DNA of 6,176 nucleotides from an uncultured Acidimicrobiia bacterium (GTDB taxonomy: Bacteria > Actinomycetota > Acidimicrobiia > IMCC26256 > CALEDW01). Position 1 is the first letter of the stretch. Every line of letters starts with the position of its first letter. Below are positions 1 through 6,176 of the stretch, one piece after another. The translations under genes were made by a program, and so were the position numbers. Location: the NCBI GenBank assembly GCA_937949585.1, contig CALEDW010000035.1, forward strand, positions 1 to 6,176, in the 5' to 3' direction. A model generated the notes under the pieces. The model ran no database searches, was not told the origin of the DNA, and worked only from the letters and a program-made list of their open reading frames with translations.

Positions 1-686
1 TGCGGGCCCCGGGCCGCAACGCCGACGCCGTGGCCGAGCTGACCGTGGCGCTCCTGTTCGCCGTCCGCCGCCACGTGCTCACCGCCGACCGCGACGTGCG
101 GGCCGGCGCGGTGTTCCGCGACGGCACGATCCCCTACCAGCGGTTCCGGGCCTGGCAGCTGGCCGGGCGCACGGTGGGGATCGTGGGGCTCGGGGCGGTC
201 GGCCGGGCGACCGCGTGGCGGCTGCAGGGCCTGGGGATGCGGGTGGCGTCCTTCGATCCGTACGCCCCCGACGCCACCCACACCGACCTCGACGCGCTGC
301 TGCCCACCTGCGACGTGCTCAGCCTGCACGCCGCGGTGACCCCCGAGACCACCGGGATGATCGGCGCCCGGGAGCTCGGGCGGCTGCCGCCCGGGGCGGT
401 GGTGCTCAACACCGCCCGGGCCGCCCTGATCGACCTCGACGCCCTCGTCGAGGCGCTGCAGGCCGGCCACGTGGGCGGTGCCGGGCTCGACCACTTCCCG
501 GGCGAGCAGCTGCCGACCGATCACCCGCTGTGCCGACTCGATCAGGTGGTGCTCACCCCGCACATCGGGGGCGCGACCTACGACACCGAGACGAACCACT
601 CCCGTCTCATCGCCGACGGCCTCGCCGCGCTGTTCGCCGGCGAGCGCCCTCCCAACCTGGTGAACCCGGAGGTGCTGGCCCGGTGA
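1..686 (+). CDS. D-isomer-specific 2-hydroxyacid dehydrogenase (phosphoglycerate dehydrogenase-like), 5'-truncated by the window edge
   Basis: A cytosolic NAD-dependent oxidoreductase that interconverts a D-2-hydroxyacid and a 2-oxoacid. About 227 residues are visible. The frame stays open to the left edge and already encodes the family motif GRNADAVAE, so the GTG at position 30 is internal and roughly 90 N-terminal residues are missing. Visible elements are a Rossmann GLGAVG loop (186-203), followed by SFDPY, whose Asp ends strand beta-2 and suggests NAD over NADP. The catalytic triad is complete: Arg in NTAR (417-419), Glu in FPGEQ (504-506) and His in TPHIGG (561-563). The protein ends soon after the NLVNPEV segment with no ACT or ASB regulatory domain, so it is a short form and not feedback-regulated SerA. 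Its stop overlaps the aldolase start (GTGA), so the two are probably translated together and act on related sugar or sugar-acid intermediates. The family is secure; the substrate is not. SerA-type serine synthesis is possible but less likely given this partner. Confidence 0.9.
   Translation, partial: RAPGRNADAVAELTVALLFAVRRHVLTADRDVRAGAVFRDGTIPYQRFRAWQLAGRTVGIVGLGAVGRATAWRLQGLGMRVASFDPYAPDATHTDLDALLPTCDVLSLHAAVTPETTGMIGARELGRLPPGAVVLNTARAALIDLDALVEALQAGHVGGAGLDHFPGEQLPTDHPLCRLDQVVLTPHIGGATYDTETNHSRLIADGLAALFAGERPPNLVNPEVLAR
668..672 (+). promoter_or_regulatory. Shine-Dalgarno GGAGG for the aldolase, inside the dehydrogenase gene
   Basis: GGAGG lies ten bases before the GTG at 683, within the last codons of the dehydrogenase. 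It supports this GTG as the start. With the GTGA stop/start overlap (683-686), it points to translational coupling of the two genes. Confidence 0.65.
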
Positions 687-1345
687 CGATCCCCGACCCG
701 AGCCCCGAGGAGATCAAGACCGAGTTGCTGTGGGCGGCGCAGGAGATGCTGCGCACCGGCCTGGTGGAGGGCACGGCGGGGAACCTCGCCGCCCGCCTCC
801 CCGACGGCAGGGTCGTGCTGACCCCTTCCAGCGTCGACTACGCCACGATGACCCCCGAGGACCTCGTCGTCTGCACGCCCGACGGGGAGGTCCTCGAGGG
901 GCACCGCTCCCCCACCACCGAGAAGGCGCTGCACCTCACCGTGCTCCGCACCTACCCCGAGCTCGGGGCCACGATGCACTGCCACGCCAAGCACGTGACG
1001 ATGTTCGCGATCACCCGCCAGCCCGTCCCGGCGGTGGTGGAGGAGTTCGACGTCTACGTGGGCGGCGACGTGGCCTGCACCGACTACCGCGAGACCGGCA
1101 CCCAGGAGCTCGCCGACGAGGTCGCAGGCCGCCTCGCCGATCGCGCCGCGGTGGTGATGGCCAACCACGGGCTGTTCTGCGCCGGACGCCGGCCCCGGGA
1201 CGCCCTGCACGTCGCCGCGCTGGTGGAGCGCACCGCGGAGATCGTGTGGGGAGCCCGGATGCTGGGGCCCATCGTCGGGGTCCCGGAGGACATCGGGGCG
1301 AAGTACGCCTCGTTCTACCGGTTCGGGCGCACCGGTTCGTTCTGA
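683..1345 (+). CDS. class II aldolase/adducin family protein (zinc-dependent, fuculose-phosphate aldolase-like)
   Basis: A complete 220-residue cytosolic protein, the usual length for single-domain class II aldolases. Known members (L-fuculose-1-P, L-rhamnulose-1-P and related aldolases, ribulose-5-P 4-epimerase, methylthioribulose-1-P dehydratase) use Zn to stabilise an enediolate of a phosphorylated ketose. Visible motifs are GNLAAR (33-38, phosphate loop), TPSS (47-50), the acid/base Glu80 in PTTEKALH, the zinc ligands His99 and His101 in MHCHAKH, and the third ligand His162 in ANHG. All expected catalytic residues are therefore present. GTG at 683 is chosen because it has a Shine-Dalgarno ten bases upstream, overlaps the dehydrogenase stop, and places GNLAAR at the normal depth; the next in-frame Met would remove conserved N-terminal sequence. 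The dehydrogenase neighbour suggests a sugar or sugar-acid breakdown operon, probably with a kinase upstream (inferred). Substrate and stereochemistry, and aldolase versus epimerase activity, cannot be decided here. Confidence 0.93.
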   Translation: MTIPDPSPEEIKTELLWAAQEMLRTGLVEGTAGNLAARLPDGRVVLTPSSVDYATMTPEDLVVCTPDGEVLEGHRSPTTEKALHLTVLRTYPELGATMHCHAKHVTMFAITRQPVPAVVEEFDVYVGGDVACTDYRETGTQELADEVAGRLADRAAVVMANHGLFCAGRRPRDALHVAALVERTAEIVWGARMLGPIVGVPEDIGAKYASFYRFGRTGSF

Positions 1346-1371
1346 CACCGGGCGGGTCCTGGGCCGGGCCG
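1346..1371. other. 26-bp convergent intergenic gap
   Basis: This lies between the stop of the aldolase (+) and the stop of the O-methyltransferase (-). It is entirely GC-rich. I could not pair it into a stable hairpin followed by a T-run on either strand, so no intrinsic terminator is called. Confidence 0.6.
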
Positions 1372-2028
1372 TCAGCGCTTGCGCGCCACGGTGAGCCCGT
1401 CGGCCACCGGGAGCAGCACCGCCTCCACCCGGGGGTCGGCCGTGACCCGGTCGTTGAACTCGCGGATGGCCCGCACGTCGGCATCCGTGGCGGTCGGGTC
1501 CACCACCGCACCACCCCAGAGCACGTTGTCGGCGAGGAGCAACCCGCCCGGGCGCAGCCGCACGACGAGCTCCTCGTAGTACGCGCCGTAGGACTGCTTG
1601 TCGGCGTCGATGAACGCCAGGTCGATCGCCTCGTCGACCGGCAACGCCCGCAGCGTCTCGATCGCAGGCGCCAGGCGCAGCTCGATCCGGTCGTCCAGGC
1701 CGGCCCGGGCCCAGGCCCGGCGCGCGATCGCCGTCCATCCCTCGTGCACATCGCAGCACAGCAGCCGCCCGCCCGGGACCAGACCCCGGGCGATGCACAG
1801 CGCGCTGTACCCGGTGAACGTGCCCACCTCGACCGCCCGGCGTACCCCCACCAGGCGGGTGAGCAAGGTCATGAACGCCCCCTGCTCCGGGGCGATCTGC
1901 ATCCCGGCGACGGCGCCGAGCTCGGCGGTCGCGGCGATGAGGTCGCGCTGCACGTCGTCGAGCGGCTCGCAGTGCTCCACCAGGTAGCGGGCCAGGGCGT
2001 CGTCGAGCAGGAAGCTCTTGGGGCTCAC
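1372..2028 (-). CDS. class I SAM-dependent, cation-dependent O-methyltransferase (caffeoyl-CoA OMT-like)
   Basis: A complete 218-residue cytosolic enzyme that transfers a methyl group from SAM to a hydroxyl, usually of a catechol-like acceptor, with a divalent metal. Visible elements are MQIAPEQG (43-50, family motif before the SAM fold), SAM-binding motif I VEVGTFTGYS (66-75), an acidic residue for the SAM ribose in CCDVHE (Asp93), metal ligand Asp141 and catalytic-type Lys144 in FIDADK, and metal ligands Asp167 and Asn168 in LLADNVLWGG. The length matches bacterial members of the family, and no signal peptide or membrane segment is seen. The GTG at 2026-2028 is chosen because it overlaps the stop of the upstream aftD-like gene and has a strong GGAGGTGA ribosome site. 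It is the last gene of this - strand unit and faces the aldolase gene across 26 bases. The acceptor is unknown. Linkage to an envelope arabinosyltransferase could hint at a cell-wall precursor, but most family members act on small aromatics or natural products. Confidence 0.93.
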   Translation of the reverse strand: MSPKSFLLDDALARYLVEHCEPLDDVQRDLIAATAELGAVAGMQIAPEQGAFMTLLTRLVGVRRAVEVGTFTGYSALCIARGLVPGGRLLCCDVHEGWTAIARRAWARAGLDDRIELRLAPAIETLRALPVDEAIDLAFIDADKQSYGAYYEELVVRLRPGGLLLADNVLWGGAVVDPTATDADVRAIREFNDRVTADPRVEAVLLPVADGLTVARKR

Positions 2029-5000
2029 GGGTCACCTCCACGGATGCGAGCGGCCCGCCCCACGAGCTCCACCAGGCCGTCGGCGGCGAGCCACACCACC
2101 GCCAGCCAGGCGAAGGTCCGGGTCTGCCAGAAGAACGTCGGCCACTCGAAGGTCGGGATGATCTCGTAGTACCACTGCTTCGCGGCGATGTAGGCACCGC
2201 AGCCGGCGAGCAGGAACGGCGGCCCCCAGGCCAGCCACCGCCGGGTGCGGGGCCGGCGGGCCAGCACCCAGGCGAGCGGGCCGGCCCAGATCCCGACCCG
2301 GGGGCTCGCCATCAGGCTGCCGCCGATCGCGGCGACCGTCGCCGTCACCACGGCGGTGCCCCGGGGCAGCGGCAGCGCCGGGGGGGCGGGCAGCTCGAGT
2401 ACCGCGTCGGGAGCGGGATCGGTCGCGACGCCTCGGCGGCGGGCCCGGACCACCCCCGCCGCCGCGAGCACCAGCGCGGCGAGCGCCGCCACGGCCGACA
2501 GCCCGAGGGCGAGGTTCACGCGCCGCTGCGGCACCCACTCCAGCTCGACCCACCGGCCTGCTGGGCCCGCCGGGAGGCGCCAGGCGTTCTGGAACCCGTC
2601 CAGCAGCCGGGGCGGGCCGAGGTCCCGCCCGTCCAGGCGGGCCCGCCACCCCGAGTTGTGGGACTGGCCGAGCACCAGCCAGCCCCGCCCGCCCTCCCGG
2701 AGCTGCGCCCGGATCCGGACCCGGCCCGACTCGGTGACCCGGATCCGGGGTCCCGACGGTGACGGTCCCCCGGGCGGCTCGGGGAACGTCCCCGTCGGAC
2801 CGAGGGTCGCCCACGCGCCACCTCCGACCCCGGAGGCGAGGGTGAGCCGATCGACGTCGAGCCCGGTCTTCGCGCCGCGGGCGGTCCCGAGCCGGTGCCG
2901 GCCGGCCGCCAGCAACGGGCCCGGCCCGTCGCAGGGGCGCAGCGACAGCGGTCTGCGGGCGAGCGCGTCGGCGGTGCTGCCCGCCACCCGGACCGGCAGC
3001 GGTCGGCCGTCGAGGCGCAGCAGATCGGCCCGGCACTCACCGGGGAGCTCATCGGGGATCCGGACCTCGGGTACGCCGGGCATCCCCACCTCGGCGATGC
3101 CCACGGGCAGGGCCTGGTCGCACTCGCAGTAGAAGTCGAAGGTGGGCACCACCCGGGCCTCGTTGATCCGCAATCGGAACATCGTCCCGCGCAGCGGCGC
3201 GAAGCGCACCGGAACCGCCGTGACCGCCCCCGGCTCCGGACGGTCGGCGAGGGGAGGCAGCTCGACGACCCGGGACTCCCCCGCGTCGTTGAACAGTTCG
3301 AGACGGGTGGGCACCGAGTGCCGTCCGTCGGTACGGATCTGCAAGTCGAGCCGGTCGACGGTGATCGGCTCGGGGACCCGCACCCGGATCCACTGTCGCC
3401 GCAAGCCGCGGAAGCGGCTCACCCAGGCCGTGGTCGGGTCGCCGTCGACGGCCGCCGACGCCCGGGCCCGTGCGGATCCGGCGAGGTGGGCCGACGAGGT
3501 GACCCGCACCGGGCCCCGGTAGCCGAGCACCCGGTCGAGCACGTCGTCGGGCGCGTTCGGGTGCAGGCGTACCTCGCCGGCCAGCGCGAACTCCCGGTCG
3601 GACGGCACGACGAACGACCGCTCGAGCCGGAGCTCGGGGTCGTACCGAGGGGGAACGGGAATGGTGCGCTCGCGGGCCATCAGGTACACGAGGGCACGGT
3701 CCCGATCCCGCCCGCGCACCGCCCGCACGAGGTCGGCGGGCATCTCCAGCACCTCCTCGGCCCGGATCGGCCGGTCGGCACCCTCGGGGGTGATGCGGAT
3801 CTCGGCGAAGCCGACCGCGCTCGTCCCGGCGTAGTTGATGAGCCGGCCCCGGTTCGTGTCGTCGACGCGGATCTCGAGCTGTGAGAACGTCCGACGTCCG
3901 AAGCGGACCACCTGACCGGCTTCCTCCCGCGAACGGGACCCCAGCCGGATCGGCACCCGGTCGCGACCGTCGAAGATGAGGCTGGCCCGGGTGATCCAAC
4001 GGTCCCGGTCACCCCGTACGGGCTGCACGAGGGTCACCCGGTCGGTGGTGACCGGCCGACCCAGGCGGATCCGGATCCGCTGGCCGTGCACCTCGCTGAA
4101 CGACCCGACGAGCCAGGCGGTGAGCGGGTCGCCGTCCAGCGCCCGGATCCCCCGGTTCTCGGGGGTGAAGGAGATCGGGTTCCCGTAGCCGGACACGTCG
4201 ACGCCGGCGACGCCCTCGGTGACCGTCCGCCCGAACGCGTCCGGGGGCGCGTCGGGGAAGACCTCGAGCCGCGCGTCGGAGAGGTCGCGGCCCAGCACGC
4301 GGGCACCGGGGCCCTCGGTGAGACCCGTGTTGTCGTAGACGGTGCTCCACCGCCGGCCCCGCTGCCGGTTCGAGTCGGTGACCACCAGCACCGCGGCCTC
4401 CAGGGCCTCACGGCGTCGGGTCCGGTCGTCACGGCCGGCGGCGGCGCTGAAGGCGACGGACCCCCGTCCGTCGAGGAGCCCCACCTCGGCGGCGACGACG
4501 AGCCCGTCGCCGTCCCCGGACAGCACCACCCCGCCCCCGGGCGGATGGGTGGTGACGATCGGGGGCGTGCCCCGCACCGTGAACAGCACCAGCGACGCCG
4601 GTTGGGGCAGCCCGGTACCCTCCCCGAGCTCCTGGGCGTCGAGGAACGGGAACCGGATCCCTCGCTCCCGGGCGGGCGGCCCGAACGAACGAGGACCCTC
4701 GAGACCGGGCGGGGTGGGGGTGAACAGCTGTTGGAGGAACTTCGGGCGCACCAGCCGGTACCGCTCCCACTGCAGGTCGTTGCGCAGCAGGATCGCGTCG
4801 ACCCGCAGGAGCCGGGACAGGGGCGCCACCGCCGCCGGGTCGAGCCGGCGTTCCTGCACCGCAGCGTCGACCGCGTTCAGCAACGCCGCCGACGGGGGCG
4901 TCCCGTACGGGATGAGCTCCCGGGCGACGTAGGGCTTGTCGAGCAGACCCGGCGTGATCGGATCGACCGTGTTGCCCCACTCGTAGGAGGCGAAGTCCGA

Positions 5001-6176
5001 TCCCGGCAGCTCCATCACCCGCCGGTCCGGGGGCGTGGCCTCCAGCGCCCGGACGGCCCGGCGCCAGTACGAGGGAAGCTCCTCGGGACGCTGCAGGTTT
5101 CGCCCGTAGAACGTGTCGTTCCAGAGGGCCGGCAGGTTGAGGACCGCCAGCCCCACCACCACCACGCCGACCGCCGTGGCGAGCCTGGCGTACCCCACGC
5201 TGCGCAACGCCTCTGCGGCGGCGTTCACCCCGACACCGACCAGGGCCGCCACGCCGAGCACCACCAGCGGCGTGGCGCGCCCCGTGGACCGCATCGCGAA
5301 GGCGGCGGTCGAGGTCTCCGAGAGCCGCTTGAACAACGCGCCGAGCGGGGTCGGGCTCGAGTAGGGGTGGGCACCGACGGCGATCACCACCCCGACCACC
5401 ACCATGCCCACGAAGTAGGCCCGGAACCGCCAGCGCACCACCGCGGCCGCAACCAGGGCCAGGACCGGCACGGCGTACGACACGACGATGAGCCAGATCC
5501 ACTGCGTGTAGTCGACGCTGGCCTCGATCCACGGGCCGAGCTTGTCCCTCCCGTAGAAGAACCAGTACCCCAGACCCCGGAACACCTCCGAGGGGATCGG
5601 GGTGCGGGCCACCGCGTAGAGGGTCTCGGTGTAGCGCAGGATGTTCAGCCCGTAGCTGCCCTGGGCCCACAACCCCGCGATCCACCACGCCGAGGCGGCA
5701 AGGGTGAGGACGCCGATCCGGGCACAGGTCCCCGCCGCCCGCCGCAGCGGCACCTCCCGCAGCCCCCACACCGCGTACGGCACCCACAGCGCCGGGGCCA
5801 GGCCGGCGAAGAGCAGCGCCGTGGCGTTCACGCTGCCGACCACCTGCACGACGAGGGCGAACAGGGCCGGGTGCCGCCAAGAGCCCTGGCGGAGCGCCCG
5901 GATCACCAGGCCGAGCATCCACCCCAAGCCGGCCCACGGCAGCAGCAGCACCGAGATCCGGGCCGCGTAGTGCAGCGAGTAGGGGCTGAGCATGTAGACG
6001 ACCGCCCCCACGACCGCCCCCGGACCCCGTACGCCCAGGGTGCGGAACAGGAACAGCATTCCGGTGGCCGCCCCGAAGAGGATCGTGCCGAGCCAGAGGC
6101 GCTGGGCCACCCAGTCGGGAACGCCGAGCCGGTCCCAGGCCCAGTAGAACGGCCCCATCGGGAACAAGTAGCCGAT
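2025..6176 (-). CDS. aftD: AftD-like alpha-(1->3)-arabinofuranosyltransferase (DUF3367 family), 5'-truncated by the window edge
   Basis: A GT-C membrane enzyme that in mycobacteria adds arabinofuranose from decaprenylphosphoryl-arabinose to arabinogalactan or lipoarabinomannan on the outer face of the membrane. Residues are numbered from the TTG at 6165-6167. That TTG is internal: the frame continues to the window edge and encodes GYLFPMGPF, a segment I recall as typical of this family. About 1383 of an expected 1400-plus residues are visible. Layout: roughly nine to ten membrane helices (25-350) with family segments LGYWFFYG (199-206) and MRSTGRATPLV (292-302); an extracytoplasmic region (350-1215) with two discoidin/CBM-like modules (about 648-795 and 886-1028); a GW-rich beta segment (SGWRARLDG, 1172-1180); then a C-terminal helix bundle (1217-1370) broken by a proline-rich linker (1255-1268). 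The first helix and outer loop, where GT-C enzymes usually carry the catalytic acid, are missing, so activity cannot be judged. Family call is by recognition, without a search. Confidence 0.87.
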   Translation of the reverse strand: MGYLFPMGPFYWAWDRLGVPDWVAQRLWLGTILFGAATGMLFLFRTLGVRGPGAVVGAVVYMLSPYSLHYAARISVLLLPWAGLGWMLGLVIRALRQGSWRHPALFALVVQVVGSVNATALLFAGLAPALWVPYAVWGLREVPLRRAAGTCARIGVLTLAASAWWIAGLWAQGSYGLNILRYTETLYAVARTPIPSEVFRGLGYWFFYGRDKLGPWIEASVDYTQWIWLIVVSYAVPVLALVAAAVVRWRFRAYFVGMVVVGVVIAVGAHPYSSPTPLGALFKRLSETSTAAFAMRSTGRATPLVVLGVAALVGVGVNAAAEALRSVGYARLATAVGVVVVGLAVLNLPALWNDTFYGRNLQRPEELPSYWRRAVRALEATPPDRRVMELPGSDFASYEWGNTVDPITPGLLDKPYVARELIPYGTPPSAALLNAVDAAVQERRLDPAAVAPLSRLLRVDAILLRNDLQWERYRLVRPKFLQQLFTPTPPGLEGPRSFGPPARERGIRFPFLDAQELGEGTGLPQPASLVLFTVRGTPPIVTTHPPGGGVVLSGDGDGLVVAAEVGLLDGRGSVAFSAAAGRDDRTRRREALEAAVLVVTDSNRQRGRRWSTVYDNTGLTEGPGARVLGRDLSDARLEVFPDAPPDAFGRTVTEGVAGVDVSGYGNPISFTPENRGIRALDGDPLTAWLVGSFSEVHGQRIRIRLGRPVTTDRVTLVQPVRGDRDRWITRASLIFDGRDRVPIRLGSRSREEAGQVVRFGRRTFSQLEIRVDDTNRGRLINYAGTSAVGFAEIRITPEGADRPIRAEEVLEMPADLVRAVRGRDRDRALVYLMARERTIPVPPRYDPELRLERSFVVPSDREFALAGEVRLHPNAPDDVLDRVLGYRGPVRVTSSAHLAGSARARASAAVDGDPTTAWVSRFRGLRRQWIRVRVPEPITVDRLDLQIRTDGRHSVPTRLELFNDAGESRVVELPPLADRPEPGAVTAVPVRFAPLRGTMFRLRINEARVVPTFDFYCECDQALPVGIAEVGMPGVPEVRIPDELPGECRADLLRLDGRPLPVRVAGSTADALARRPLSLRPCDGPGPLLAAGRHRLGTARGAKTGLDVDRLTLASGVGGGAWATLGPTGTFPEPPGGPSPSGPRIRVTESGRVRIRAQLREGGRGWLVLGQSHNSGWRARLDGRDLGPPRLLDGFQNAWRLPAGPAGRWVELEWVPQRRVNLALGLSAVAALAALVLAAAGVVRARRRGVATDPAPDAVLELPAPPALPLPRGTAVVTATVAAIGGSLMASPRVGIWAGPLAWVLARRPRTRRWLAWGPPFLLAGCGAYIAAKQWYYEIIPTFEWPTFFWQTRTFAWLAVVWLAADGLVELVGRAARIRGGDP
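2032..2039 (-). promoter_or_regulatory. Shine-Dalgarno GGAGGTGA for the O-methyltransferase, inside the end of aftD
   Basis: Read on the minus strand, GGAGGTGA is close to a perfect anti-16S match, with six bases between GGAGG and the GTG at 2026-2028. It also encodes the last residues (GGD) of the AftD-like protein. It fixes the methyltransferase start and supports translational coupling across the GTGA overlap (2025-2028). Confidence 0.8.
3084..3512 (-). other. second discoidin/CBM-like module of the AftD-like protein
   Basis: Residues about 886-1028. The marker is AVDGDPTTAW (3423-3452), followed by IRVRVPEPITVDRL. Order and spacing match the first module, so the pair looks like an old internal duplication. 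This copy runs into a cysteine-containing segment (YCECD, residues 1013-1017). Module edges are approximate. Confidence 0.7.
3783..4226 (-). other. first discoidin/CBM-like module of the AftD-like protein
   Basis: Residues about 648-795. The marker is ALDGDPLTAW (4113-4142), followed by the strand pattern IRIRLGRPVTTDRV, typical of F5/8 type C or CBM32-like beta-sandwiches that bind glycans. It aligns with a second copy downstream. Module edges are approximate. Confidence 0.7.

Noticed and set aside
30..32. GTG as a possible start of the dehydrogenase
   Set aside because: The conserved GRNADAVAE motif runs through it, and the frame is open to the left edge; starting here would lose the N-terminal substrate-binding half-domain.
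730..2169. Long open frame on the + strand overlapping the aldolase and methyltransferase genes
   Set aside because: It is rich in Arg, Gly, Pro and Ala, shows no domain, and lies across two well-supported genes; it is a typical out-of-frame shadow in high-GC DNA.
578..2197. Long open frame on the - strand antisense to the aldolase
   Set aside because: Low-complexity composition, no recognisable motif, and full overlap with genes that have intact active sites.
2380..2386. Run of seven G (C on the coding strand) in the proline-rich linker of the AftD-like protein, a possible frameshift site
   Set aside because: The frame is intact on both sides: C-terminal helices follow normally and the stop overlaps the next gene's start, so no slippage need be invoked.
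2245..3884. Open frames on the + strand antisense to the aftD-like gene
   Set aside because: They mirror the codon bias of the opposite strand, have no clear ribosome site or motif, and would need the aftD frame to be false.
4531..4544. Short perfect inverted repeat CCGCCC-CC-GGGCGG
   Set aside because: It lies inside coding sequence for a Pro-Gly stretch, has a loop of only two bases, and is expected by chance at this GC content.
6165..6167. TTG as a possible start codon of the aftD-like gene
   Set aside because: The frame is open to the window edge, and the residues before it (Ile-Gly-Tyr) join with it to make the family segment GYLFPMGPF. The true start is outside the window.
1..6176. 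Search for tRNA, rRNA, CRISPR arrays, insertion sequences and attachment sites
   Set aside because: Coding sequence fills nearly the whole window, and no repeats, transposase motifs or RNA-gene signatures were seen by eye on either strand.

Overview
This is a very GC-rich window with dense coding on both strands. Genes overlap by 4 nt and both internal starts are GTG, which fits a high-GC actinomycete. The strongest taxonomic clue is a large membrane arabinofuranosyltransferase of the AftD family. That enzyme is best known from mycobacteria and corynebacteria, which build arabinogalactan and lipoarabinomannan. Homologs may occur in other Actinomycetota such as Acidimicrobiia, so genus and order cannot be fixed from this window.

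Layout. Positions 1-1345 (+ strand) hold the 3' end of a D-isomer-specific 2-hydroxyacid dehydrogenase, followed by a complete class II (zinc) aldolase. The two overlap by four bases (GTGA, 683-686) and are probably the tail of a sugar or sugar-acid catabolic operon that begins left of the window. Positions 1346-1371 are a 26-bp convergent gap with no convincing terminator hairpin. Positions 1372-6176 (- strand) hold an aftD-like gene, whose 5' end lies beyond the right edge, and a class I cation-dependent O-methyltransferase. These two also overlap by GTGA (2025-2028), with a strong Shine-Dalgarno inside the end of aftD.

How the genes work together. The + strand pair looks like a dehydrogenase/aldolase module for a phosphorylated sugar or hydroxyacid; a kinase would be expected upstream, outside the window. 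The - strand pair links an envelope glycosyltransferase to a cytosolic methyltransferase. The coupling is clear, but a shared pathway is not shown. The AftD-like protein has a polytopic GT-C membrane core, a long extracytoplasmic part with two related discoidin/CBM-like modules and a four-cysteine cluster, and a C-terminal membrane bundle.

I saw no RNA genes, mobile elements, CRISPR arrays or intergenic stretch above 300 bases. All promoters seem to lie outside the window. I found no convincing new biological system; the findings are modest.
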